Below are positions 8,573 through 16,327 of a stretch of 64,000 nucleotides of DNA, in pieces (the first letter of the stretch is position 1; every line of letters begins with the position of its first letter). The notes under the pieces are model-generated. The model saw only the letters and a list, made by a program, of their open reading frames with translations. It was not told where the DNA came from and did no database searches. A program made the position numbers and the translations under genes. Source of the DNA: Amycolatopsis roodepoortensis (lineage in GTDB: Bacteria > Actinomycetota > Actinomycetes > Mycobacteriales > Pseudonocardiaceae); NCBI RefSeq assembly GCF_014873915.1, contig NZ_JADBEJ010000005.1, positions 558,001 to 622,000 of the forward strand, written 5' to 3'.

Positions 8573-10006
8573 ATGGCCACACGCCTGTTCATCGACGGAC
8601 AGTGGACCGCCGCGGGAGGCGGGTCATTGCCGACGTACGATCCGGCCACCGGCCAGGTGATCGAGGAGGTCGGCACCGCGTCGGCCGCCGACGTCGACGC
8701 CGCCGTGGGTGCCGCGCGGAAGGCGCTGAACGACCCCGCCTGGGCGGGGCTGCTGCCGGTCCAGCGGGCCGCGCTGCTGTTCAAGCTGGCGTCGCTGGTC
8801 GACGAGCATCACGAGGAACTGGCCGCGCTGGAGACACGTGACCAAGGCCAGCCGATCGGCATCTCGCGCCAGGTCAGCGTCACCGGCGCGGCCGAGCACC
8901 TCCGGTACTTCGCGGGCTGGGTGACCAAGATCCAGGGCACCACGAACCCGGTGTCCTTCCCGGACACGCTGCACTACACCCGTCGCGAGCCGGTCGGGGT
9001 GAACGCGCTGATCACGCCGTGGAACTTCCCCCTGATGATCCTGGTGTGGAAGCTCGCGCCCGCGCTGGCCACCGGCAACACCGTGGTGATCAAGCCCAGC
9101 GAGGTGACGCCGCTGACCAGCATCCGCCTGGTGGAGCTGGTGCAGGAGGCCGGGTTCCCGCCGGGGGTGGTCAACCTGGTCACCGGCGACGGTGCCGTGG
9201 GCGCGCTCCTGAGCAGGCACGACGACGTCGACCACCTGTCCTACACCGGGTCCACCGCGGTCGGGAAGCTGATCACGGCCGCCAGCGCCGAGTCGAACCT
9301 CAAACGCCTCACCCTCGAACTCGGCGGCAAGGCGCCCAGCATCATCTCCGGCGACGCGGACATCGACGCCGCCGTCGCGGGCAACCTCGCGGGCGCCACC
9401 CTGAACAGCGGGCAGGTCTGTGCCGCGTACACCCGGTTCTTCGTGGACCGCAAGCGTGAGCAGGAGTTCGTCGCGAAACTGGCCGCCGGGCTCGAAGGCC
9501 TCAAGCTCGGGCCGGGGCTGGACGAATCCACCCAGCTCGGCCCCCTCGTGTCCGCGAAACACCGCGAGCACGTGGACTTCCTCGTCTCGACCGGCAACGA
9601 GCAGGGCGCGGAACTGGTCACCGGCGGCAAACCCGTCGACCGCGACGGCTACTTCTACTCCCCGACGTTGTTCGCCGGTGTCGCCGACGACATGACGATC
9701 ATGCGCGAGGAGATCTTCGGCCCGGTCCTCGCCGTCACCGCCTACGACGACCCGGACGAACTGCTGGCCCGCGCGAACGACACCGAATACGGGCTCGCGG
9801 CCACCGTGTGGACCCGAGATCTGGGCGTCGCGCAACGGTTCGCCAACGGTATCCGGGCGGGCGCGGTGTTCGTCAACATGCCGCCGATCCCCGACATGGC
9901 GGCGCCTTGGGGCGGCTACAAGGCTTCCGGCTGGGGCCGGGAGATGGGCCCGTGGGCGATCGACGCCTACACCGAGATCAAATCCGTCTGGCTGCACTAC
10001 TCGTGA
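8573..10006 (+). CDS. NAD(P)-dependent aldehyde dehydrogenase
   Basis: 477-residue aldehyde dehydrogenase. ITPWNFPL (cofactor pocket) is near residue 146, the general-base Glu in LELGGKAPS near 247 and the catalytic Cys in NSGQVCAAY near 282; EEIFGPVL follows. It oxidises an aldehyde to the acid. The ATG at 8573 follows gaggaggagc, a strong ribosome-binding site; the longer frame upstream is antisense to the GMC gene. The divergent gap with the GMC gene holds a GCCGA-N3-TCGGC dyad (8485-8497), a weak operator candidate. The stop overlaps the GTG of the GntR regulator, so the pair is coupled. Confidence 0.92.
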   Translation: MATRLFIDGQWTAAGGGSLPTYDPATGQVIEEVGTASAADVDAAVGAARKALNDPAWAGLLPVQRAALLFKLASLVDEHHEELAALETRDQGQPIGISRQVSVTGAAEHLRYFAGWVTKIQGTTNPVSFPDTLHYTRREPVGVNALITPWNFPLMILVWKLAPALATGNTVVIKPSEVTPLTSIRLVELVQEAGFPPGVVNLVTGDGAVGALLSRHDDVDHLSYTGSTAVGKLITAASAESNLKRLTLELGGKAPSIISGDADIDAAVAGNLAGATLNSGQVCAAYTRFFVDRKREQEFVAKLAAGLEGLKLGPGLDESTQLGPLVSAKHREHVDFLVSTGNEQGAELVTGGKPVDRDGYFYSPTLFAGVADDMTIMREEIFGPVLAVTAYDDPDELLARANDTEYGLAATVWTRDLGVAQRFANGIRAGAVFVNMPPIPDMAAPWGGYKASGWGREMGPWAIDAYTEIKSVWLHYS

Positions 10007-10674
10007 CCACGGGCGACGCGGTGAACGGGACCGCGAAGAGCAAGTCGCAGATCGCCTACCACTGGATCAAGGCGAGGATCGACGACGGCACCTTCTCCCC
10101 CGGCTACCGCCTCGTGTTCGGGCAGATCGCCCAGGAACTCGGCGTCAGCACCGTACCCGTGCGCGAGGCGGTCCGGCGGCTGGAGGCCGAGGGCCTGGTG
10201 ACCTACGAGCACAACATCGGCGCGCAGGTCGCGATGGCGGACGAGAGCGATTACCAGCACACCATGCAGACACTCGCGCTGGTCGAGGGCTACGCCGCCG
10301 CGCTGGCGGCGCCGTCCTTGCCCGGCGAGGCGCTCGACGAGGCCAAGGGGCTCAACGCGGAACTGACGGCGTGTCTCGACAACTTCGAGCCGTCGCGGTT
10401 CACCGCGCTGAACCGCGACTTCCACCGCGTCCTGTTCGGCACGTGCCCCAATCCGCAGGTGCTCGATCTGGTCAACCGCGGCTGGAACCGGCTGGCGGGG
10501 CTGCGCACGTCGACGTTCAGCTTCGTCCCCGGCCGCGCGCACGAATCCGTGCGGGAGCACCAGAAGATCCTCGACCTGTTCGACCGGAACGCGCCCGCCG
10601 GGGAGATCGAACTGGCCGTGCGGGAGCACCGGCTGACCACTTTGGAGACGTTCCTGGCCTGGCGGCATCCTTAG
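10003..10674 (+). CDS. GntR family transcriptional regulator (FCD/FadR subfamily)
   Basis: 223-residue regulator with an N-terminal winged helix (ELGVSTVPVREAVRRLEAEGLV near residues 45-70, the classical GntR recognition segment) and an all-helical FCD ligand-binding domain in which NRDFH and VREHQKI supply candidate metal/ligand residues. It probably senses a carboxylic acid intermediate and controls the island. The GTG at 10003 overlaps the aldehyde dehydrogenase stop; GTG at 10021 is an alternative start. Candidate targets are the GMC/ALDH gap and possibly the repeated 19-bp element, although that element also resembles a BlaI-type site. Confidence 0.86.
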   Translation: MTTGDAVNGTAKSKSQIAYHWIKARIDDGTFSPGYRLVFGQIAQELGVSTVPVREAVRRLEAEGLVTYEHNIGAQVAMADESDYQHTMQTLALVEGYAAALAAPSLPGEALDEAKGLNAELTACLDNFEPSRFTALNRDFHRVLFGTCPNPQVLDLVNRGWNRLAGLRTSTFSFVPGRAHESVREHQKILDLFDRNAPAGEIELAVREHRLTTLETFLAWRHP

Positions 10675-10806
10675 CCCGGGTTCACGCTGTGGTCAACCGT
10701 GGCTTGAGTACCTACTGCTCACCCGAGTACATGAAGGCCCCCCTCCTGTACTGCCGCGGACCTGTTGGGTGCGGGCTTGGCCGGGCCCGGCACCGCCCTG
10801 GTGACC

Positions 10807-10864
10807 GTGTCGCGAAAGCCCACTTTCGAGACGTCTGATGTCCCGAAAGTGGCTTTCGCGACAC
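10807..10864. repeat. cgaaag-type intergenic hairpin, copy 1
   Basis: Arms gtgtcgcgaaagcc(c)actttcg (10807-10828, with one extra c) and cgaaagtggctttcgcgaca(c) (10844-10864) flank a 15-base loop. It lies between the converging GntR and membrane-protein genes. Two more copies are at 14295 and 47909, both also between converging genes. A terminator role is inferred. The rest of the 246-base gap holds a half-hairpin around gtacatgaaggcccccc (10727-10743) and nothing else recognised. Confidence 0.75.
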
Positions 10865-10920
10865 CGCCCGCCCCAACCCCAGACCGAACCGGGGAGCTAG
10901 GACAAGACGGCACTCAACCC

Positions 10921-11814
10921 CTAGGCCGGGGCAGTCTCCGGCGGCGGAAAAGCATAGAAGCGCACGGAAAGTTCCTTCTCACCCGTCACCGGACGACGAC
11001 GGCGCCGGCAATACCGCGCGATCAGCTCGCGGTACTCCGCGTCCAGCTCACGGAACTCGTCCTCGGTCAGCCGCGTCGAGGTCCGCTGGGCCGTCGCCCA
11101 CGGGCCGAACTCGTCGCGGTGTGCCGCGGCCCAGGACAGCAGGGCGACCTCGTTCGCGTACTTCGCGTCGAGGAACGCGGCGACCCTTTCCCGATCCGCG
11201 CCGTCGTAGTCGTCCGGCTCGGGCTCTCGAAGGTCTTGCGGAATCGCGATCCAGTTCCCTTTCCTGTCACGGCGTACGAAACCGTTGTCCCGTAACGTTT
11301 TCAGGCATTCGGCGACTTCGGCACGCTCCAGCCCCGTCCGACGCGCGACCGCCTCCATGTCACCGGGAAGCTCGCGCGTCACCCACTGGTATCGCGGATC
11401 GTCTCGCATCTCGATGTCCCGCAAGGTGACCGATCGCCGCGGCAGCGGGTCACTCAAGAGCCGCCGCGCGGCCAAAGCCAGCGCCACTGCGACCGGGATC
11501 TCGACGAGGACGGCGAGCGCGACACTGGTCCACCGTTCGGCCGACGTCCAGCCGAGCACGACGTCGAACCACGCGTCACAGCAGAGCATCGCGGCAGTCG
11601 CCGACAGCAAGGGAACTGCCGCGCGACGGCGAAGCAGTCCCAGGCACGCACCGGCCGCGAAGCAGAGCAGGAGAGCGATGTCGAATCCGACCCAGGCCGC
11701 GCGCCACTGACCGGTGTCGTACCGGTCGGGCAGGGTGTGCGCGAGGTAGACGGTCCAGGGCACGAGGAGGACCGCCGCGCCGGCGAGCACCGTCAGGAGT
11801 AGCCGTCGGATCAT
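10921..11814 (-). CDS. membrane protein with C-terminal cytosolic winged-helix-like region
   Basis: 297 residues, not a family I can name. The N-terminal part has four hydrophobic segments (about residues 5-25, 40-62, 68-92, 100-118) that should span the membrane. The remaining 175 residues are soluble and charged. Residues about 150-185 read as a helix-turn-helix with wing: RRTGLERAEVAECLKTL, then NGFVRRDRKGNW. A possible reading is a membrane-tethered regulator or an adaptor to a cytosolic partner. The ATG at 11814 or the GTG two codons earlier may be the start; neither has a clear Shine-Dalgarno sequence. The divergent neighbour is a secreted peptidase. A much longer antisense frame to 13350 is not a gene. 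Confidence 0.6.
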   Translation of the reverse strand: MIRRLLLTVLAGAAVLLVPWTVYLAHTLPDRYDTGQWRAAWVGFDIALLLCFAAGACLGLLRRRAAVPLLSATAAMLCCDAWFDVVLGWTSAERWTSVALAVLVEIPVAVALALAARRLLSDPLPRRSVTLRDIEMRDDPRYQWVTRELPGDMEAVARRTGLERAEVAECLKTLRDNGFVRRDRKGNWIAIPQDLREPEPDDYDGADRERVAAFLDAKYANEVALLSWAAAHRDEFGPWATAQRTSTRLTEDEFRELDAEYRELIARYCRRRRRPVTGEKELSVRFYAFPPPETAPA

Positions 11815-11946
11815 GATCACGACGCTAGAAGCGGTCGGACGCCGGGGCATCCGGGATTCTCCCTGGTCCGGGCTCAGGGTCCGCCGACCGGACCAACTTC
11901 GGCGAAACCCCGCGCGATGCCCGGCCCGTCTGGTCAGAATCGGTCC

Positions 11947-13332
11947 ATGCGATCGAAGACGCTCGCTCTCGCCGTGATCCTCGCCTGCACGGCCGGGCTC
12001 GCCGGTCCGGCCTCGGCTTCGACCGCGGGACCACGGCTGGAAGACGCGCGCCCCTGCGCGCACGACGCGCGGTTCACCTGTTCGACGTTGACCGTGCCGC
12101 TCGACCATCGCGGCCGGACACCGGGCACGCTCGACCTCCAGGTCGCCACCGCGAACAACGCGACCGCGGCCAAGGGAGTGCTGCTGTTCCTCACGGGCGG
12201 CCCGGGGCAGCCTGGGGTCCCGTTCGGCACCAAGCTCCTCGACCGGATGCCGGCGGTGTTCGCCGACCACCGGCTGGTGATGATCGACCAACGGGGCACC
12301 GGCGCGAACGCCCTCGACTGCCCGGATCTGCAGGCCCAGGTGGGCAGTTCCGACATCGAGCCGCCCACCCGCGAAGCGGTCACGCGCTGTGCCGCGAGCC
12401 TCGGCGACAAGGCCGGGTTCTACGGCACCGACGCGACGGTCGCCGACCTCGATCTGCTCCGCCGGGCACTGGGCGCACGGAAGATGGTGGTGGACGGCGT
12501 TTCCTACGGTTCGTTCACCGCGGCGCGGTACGCCATCGCGCATCCCGGCAACGTCTCGAAACTGATCCTCGATTCGGTGCTCCCCCATCACGCCACGGCC
12601 GACCAGTCGCTGTACCTGGAGGCGATGAAGGCGACCGCGCGTGTCCTGCGTGACGCCTGCGCCAAGCCACCGGCCTGTGATTCCGATCCGGCGGAGGACC
12701 TCGCATGGCTGGTCCGGAACCGGGACGCCGCGGCCGGCGTCGCGCTGTTCGACATGATCGTCACCTACGAATTCGCCGACCCGAGCTATCGGGACCCTTC
12801 GGCGATGGGGACGGACCTGATCACCGCGCTGCGGACCGCGCGCGGCGGGAACACCACGAAACTCGACTCGCTGCTGCGGGATCTCGCGTCCGGCGGCGAC
12901 TCGCTCACGTCGTTCAGTTCGGGCCTGCACGCGGCGACACTGTGCGCGGACATGCGTTTCCCTTGGGGTGACGCCGGAACGCCGGGTTTCGCCCGCGAAC
13001 CGCTGCTGCAACTGACCGAGAAGCGGCTGACCGCGCGGGACACGTGGCCGTTCAGCCCGGCCGTCGCGACCGGGATCGGGTTCGTCCGGACCTGCCTGCC
13101 GTGGCCGGTCGTCCCGCCGAACTCGAACCCCGGCGGGCGACTTCCCGACGTCCCGGTGCTGCTGCTCAACGGCGACCACGACCTGTCGACACCGATGGAG
13201 TGGGCATACGAGGAGGCGAAGGCGGCGCCGCGGGGTGAAGTCGTGATCGTCGAAGGCGCGGCGCATTCCATCCAGAACCGGGAACCGGGCGAGGCCGGGC
13301 GGAAAGCGGTGGCGGAGTTCCTCGCCAGGTGA
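11947..13332 (+). CDS. secreted alpha/beta hydrolase, tripeptidyl-aminopeptidase (TAP) type
   Basis: 461-residue exported serine peptidase/esterase of the SlpD/TAP family. A signal peptide covers residues 1-24 (positive MRSK, hydrophobic core, AxA cleavage ASA). FLTGGPGQPG near residue 78 is the oxyanion loop, GVSYGSF near 185 the nucleophile elbow, NGDHDLSTP near 417 carries the acid, and GAAHSIQ near 440 the base. These enzymes cleave N-terminal tripeptides outside the cell. The ATG at 11947 was chosen because the signal peptide begins there; an in-frame ATG lies ten codons earlier. The stop overlaps a short upstream extension of the next frame, but the promoter at 13339 lies between the genes. 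Confidence 0.9.
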   Translation: MRSKTLALAVILACTAGLAGPASASTAGPRLEDARPCAHDARFTCSTLTVPLDHRGRTPGTLDLQVATANNATAAKGVLLFLTGGPGQPGVPFGTKLLDRMPAVFADHRLVMIDQRGTGANALDCPDLQAQVGSSDIEPPTREAVTRCAASLGDKAGFYGTDATVADLDLLRRALGARKMVVDGVSYGSFTAARYAIAHPGNVSKLILDSVLPHHATADQSLYLEAMKATARVLRDACAKPPACDSDPAEDLAWLVRNRDAAAGVALFDMIVTYEFADPSYRDPSAMGTDLITALRTARGGNTTKLDSLLRDLASGGDSLTSFSSGLHAATLCADMRFPWGDAGTPGFAREPLLQLTEKRLTARDTWPFSPAVATGIGFVRTCLPWPVVPPNSNPGGRLPDVPVLLLNGDHDLSTPMEWAYEEAKAAPRGEVVIVEGAAHSIQNREPGEAGRKAVAEFLAR

Positions 13333-13338
13333 GCGGCC

Positions 13339-13369
13339 TTGAGTCTCCACCCACTGGAGCCTTTACCGT
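13339..13369 (+). promoter_or_regulatory. MerR-type promoter with 19-bp spacer
   Basis: TTGAGT (13339-13344) and TACCGT (13364-13369) are separated by exactly 19 bases, which hold the dyad CTCCA-N5-TGGAG (13345-13349/13355-13359). An over-long spacer centred on a dyad is the hallmark of promoters activated by MerR-family proteins, which untwist the DNA. The ATG of the DUF2268 gene begins seven bases after the -10 box, so the transcript is probably leaderless. No merR-like gene is found in this window. Confidence 0.72.
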
Positions 13370-13376
13370 CGCTTCC

Positions 13377-14255
13377 ATGACGATCACCGTTCTCGACACC
13401 TACCCCGCGATGCGCGCGATCCTGCGTGCGCCGCGGCCGGACCGCGCCGCGATGCTCAAGGCGATGGCCGAACCCGCGGCCGGGATGTACCGCTACTTCC
13501 CCGGCGAGGTGGACCTGGTCGCGATGCACGCGATGAGTTCCGGGTTCCCGCTCGACCGCGACGAGGAGCGCTGCCTGGAAGCGCTCGAAGCCCTCCATGA
13601 AGCGGACGCCTGGAACCGGATCCAGCGGGCGCTCGACGACGCCGTCGCCACACAGCTCGCCGCGACGCCCGGGCTGACGGTCCCGGACATCACCGTCCTC
13701 ACCGTGCTGGGTGATCCCGGCGACGCGCACTTCATGGGCCCGAATCTGGGGATGACGGCGAACGGCAGCGTGTCCGGCTACATCCACCTCAACTTCTGGC
13801 CGTATCCGGAGAACCTGGCGCGGCTGGAGGCCACGGCGGTCCACGAGCTGAACCACAACCTGCGCTACAGCCCCGGCGGGGTGATCTGGGATCCGGCGAC
13901 GGTCACCGTCGGCGAGCAGATCGTGTCCGAGGGACTGGCCGACGCGTTCGCCCGCCAGTTGTACGGCGACGAACTCGGTTACGCCCGCATCGGGGTGCCA
14001 CATCTGCACGACGACGCCGTGTTCGCGAAGGTCGTCTCCGGGTTGGAGATCACCGGCATGCAGAACTTCACGGCGTGGGTGCACGGTGACGAGACCGCCG
14101 CCCGCTACGGCGGCACACCCGTCGGCCTGCCGACCGGCGCCGGGTACGCGGTCGGCAACCGGCTCGTCGACGCCTATCTGGCCGCGACGGGCCGGACGGC
14201 CGCGGAGGCCCTGCTGGCGGACCGCCGCGACGTCATCGACACCGCCCTCGGTTAG
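13377..14255 (+). CDS. DUF2268 putative zinc metallopeptidase
   Basis: 292-residue cytosolic protein of the DUF2268 (YjaZ-like) group. HELNH near residue 157 is a HExxH zinc site, and the Glu of GEQIVSEGLADAF about 20 residues later is a candidate third ligand. No signal peptide or membrane segment is visible. The ATG at 13377 starts seven bases after a MerR-type -10 box, so a leaderless message is likely; an upstream GTG at 13329 in frame would lie inside the promoter. Peptidase activity is inferred from the motif. Control by a MerR activator suggests induction by a small molecule such as a drug or metal. Confidence 0.82.
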   Translation: MTITVLDTYPAMRAILRAPRPDRAAMLKAMAEPAAGMYRYFPGEVDLVAMHAMSSGFPLDRDEERCLEALEALHEADAWNRIQRALDDAVATQLAATPGLTVPDITVLTVLGDPGDAHFMGPNLGMTANGSVSGYIHLNFWPYPENLARLEATAVHELNHNLRYSPGGVIWDPATVTVGEQIVSEGLADAFARQLYGDELGYARIGVPHLHDDAVFAKVVSGLEITGMQNFTAWVHGDETAARYGGTPVGLPTGAGYAVGNRLVDAYLAATGRTAAEALLADRRDVIDTALG

Positions 14256-14294
14256 GCGCTGTCCGGTAAGTCTGTTGGCGGTCTCCGCACCCGG

Positions 14295-14351
14295 GTGTCG
14301 CGAAAGCCACTTTCGGGACATCAGGCGTCGCGAAAGTGGCTTTCGCGACAC
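14295..14351. repeat. cgaaag-type intergenic hairpin, copy 2
   Basis: Perfect 21-base arms (14295-14315 and 14331-14351; gtgtcgcgaaagcc...actttcg) flank a 15-base loop that itself begins with gggacatc and ends gcgtcg. It lies between the converging DUF2268 and surface-protein genes. The remaining part of this 256-base gap shows no gene. Confidence 0.8.
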
Positions 14352-14511
14352 GCTCCGGCGGCGCGACCGCTCGGGGACGCCACCGCCCAGTTTGAGCGGC
14401 TTCACCAAGTGCCGCGAGGGTTAGCAGCACCCTTGTCACCCACGACAGACATCCTGCCGGCAGCCTCGTCCTTTGTGGACTCCGGAGGAGAGCGCAGACT
14501 TACAAGACAGC

Positions 14512-16119
14512 CTAGGACTCGCGGCGCCTCGAACGGATCGTGAGCGCCACCAGCACGCCACCGGCGAGCAGCAGGAACAAGCCGGCGACCAGCAGTCCCC
14601 GGACCTCGCTGCCGGTCGAGGCCAGCGGACCGCTGTCGGACGGTCCGCCGCCCGGCGCGGTACCGCCCGGCTGGCCGGGGGTCGTGGTCACCGTGACCCC
14701 GGGCCCAGGAGTCGTGGTCGAAGTCCTGCTGGTCGTGGTCGGCGCGGTGCTGCTCGAACTCGACGACGAGGTGGAGCTGCTGCTCGTCGGGCTCGAAGAA
14801 GTCGCGCTGCTGGACGAACTGGACGACGCCGAGCTGGTGCTCGTCTGGCTCGACGACGTGGCCGAGGTCGAGGTGGGCGCCGTCGACGTCGAAGTGACCG
14901 ACGTGGAAGTGGCCGAAGTCGGGCTGGTCGACGTGGCGCTGGTCGTGGTCGAGCTACTGCTGGTCGTGGTGGTCGAACTGCTGCTCGTCGGCGAACTGCT
15001 CGTCGTGGCCGAGCTCGACGAAGACGAGGACGAAGACGACGTGGAGCTGCTCGGCGTGGTGGTCGGTGTGCTGCCGCATTCGGGCAGGTCGCCGTTGAAC
15101 GGGTAGGCGTGGAACTCCTGCCCGCCACCGCCGGTCGCCTCGGAGGTGTGCACCAGCGAGCCCGTGGTGAAAAAGCGGCCGTTCATCCCGGAGGCGGTGA
15201 CGGTCGCGGTGCTTCCCGGCTCACCGATCAGCACACTCCCCTGGAACTGGGCGCCACCGGCGATCTTCACGCTGGCGGCGTCCGGGAAGTTCCACAGCAG
15301 CCGCTCGCGCAGCTTGTTCAGCGGATCCTGGTCGTTGAGGTCGCCGGTGTAGGTGTTGATCGTCCGGGCGGCTCCCACCATGTTGACCAGGATCGTCGCC
15401 CCGGCCGGGATGCCCTCGAATTCGATCCCCTGCATGCCCCCGGTGGTGCCGGTCAGGTCGAAGTCCACGGTGAACACCTGCAGCGCGGACTTCCCGTCCC
15501 CGGTGAACAGGGTGCGGTATCCCTGGTTGACCGCCGTGCCCGTCGCCGGACGCGGCGTGGTGCCTTCGCGTGCGTAGCACTTGCTGGCCACCCGGAGATC
15601 CTCGCGCAGGCCCACATAGGGTTTCGCCGCGTCAGGATCCTTTTCGAGCTTGCCCGTCACCGTCCCGGTGACGGTCCCCGCGTGCCGCACGACGCCGCCG
15701 TCCGCGAGCAGACGTTGGTCCGCCGCGACATTGACGTTCCCCCCGGTCGTCAGGAAGTCCGCGCCGTCCGGTGGCGGGACGCGGGATCCGACACCCGCGA
15801 TGCCGACGTTGTAGACGGAAGACGCGCCCGCTCGTTTCGCCATGTCGAAATCACCGAGGACGACAACCCGCCCTTCGGCTTCCGCTGCGGCTTCCCGTAC
15901 CTGGAATTCGCCGCCGACATAGACGTTGATGCCGTTGTCGCGGCCCGCGTAATCCTTGTTGTTCACGGGCGGGTATTTGGTCGGACAGGCCGGCCCGACG
16001 CAGGGTCCCAGTCCGCCCGGTAAAGGGGCGGCGACCGCGCCGTCGGTGACCACGAGCGCCGCCACGCACACCGCGGCGGCGGCACCGGCCGACAGGGACG
16101 CGAATCGCCTTGCACGCAT
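14512..16119 (-). CDS. choice-of-anchor A surface protein with Ser/Thr stalk and LAXTG sorting signal
   Basis: 535-residue exported wall protein. Residues 1-30 are a signal peptide (RARRF..., hydrophobic stretch, AVAAP). The next 325 residues match the choice-of-anchor A type domain (INVYVGGEFQV, GGNVNVAADQRLL, WNFPDAASVKIAGGAQFQG, SVLIGEPG). About residues 370-490 are almost only Ser, Thr, Ala and Pro, a likely glycosylated stalk. The C terminus has LASTG followed by a membrane helix and RSRRRES, a sorting signal of the LAXTG kind used by class E sortases. The ATG at 16119 starts the signal peptide; a longer frame to 16233 is unlikely. No sortase gene is in the window. Confidence 0.85.
   Translation of the reverse strand: MRARRFASLSAGAAAAVCVAALVVTDGAVAAPLPGGLGPCVGPACPTKYPPVNNKDYAGRDNGINVYVGGEFQVREAAAEAEGRVVVLGDFDMAKRAGASSVYNVGIAGVGSRVPPPDGADFLTTGGNVNVAADQRLLADGGVVRHAGTVTGTVTGKLEKDPDAAKPYVGLREDLRVASKCYAREGTTPRPATGTAVNQGYRTLFTGDGKSALQVFTVDFDLTGTTGGMQGIEFEGIPAGATILVNMVGAARTINTYTGDLNDQDPLNKLRERLLWNFPDAASVKIAGGAQFQGSVLIGEPGSTATVTASGMNGRFFTTGSLVHTSEATGGGGQEFHAYPFNGDLPECGSTPTTTPSSSTSSSSSSSSSSATTSSSPTSSSSTTTTSSSSTTTSATSTSPTSATSTSVTSTSTAPTSTSATSSSQTSTSSASSSSSSSATSSSPTSSSSTSSSSSSSTAPTTTSRTSTTTPGPGVTVTTTPGQPGGTAPGGGPSDSGPLASTGSEVRGLLVAGLFLLLAGGVLVALTIRSRRRES
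14700..15075. repeat. low-complexity Ser/Thr-coding tract
   Basis: Degenerate ctgctcg/gtcgtgg-type triplet repeats encode the Ser/Thr stalk of the surface protein on the minus strand. The tract opens long frames in other readings, which are artefacts. Such tracts expand and contract readily, so stalk length may vary between strains. Confidence 0.8.
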
Positions 16120-16327
16120 GCGGCGATTCTTGTGCCCATCCACCGCCCGAACACAATCGGAATCCGGAATTACCCCCGACCGGGCGAGGCGGGTGACCCA
16201 CCCGTTCTCGGAATTCCGGTGTCGTCCGGACAAGTGAATTCCACGTGGGACCGCGGAATCCCATGGGGTGCTGTGACGAATCCCTGACCTGGCGGGTCCT
16301 GGACCTGCGCATCCTTAAGGCATCTGC

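Noticed and set aside
10921..13350. A single 809-codon minus-strand gene
   Set aside because: Only the last 297 codons look like a protein. The rest is antisense to the TAP-type peptidase, whose signal peptide and active-site motifs are complete on the plus strand.
14540..15106. Plus-strand protein rich in Val, Leu, Asp and Glu opposite the Ser/Thr stalk
   Set aside because: It is the reverse reading of the Ser/Thr codon tract and has no start signals or domain.
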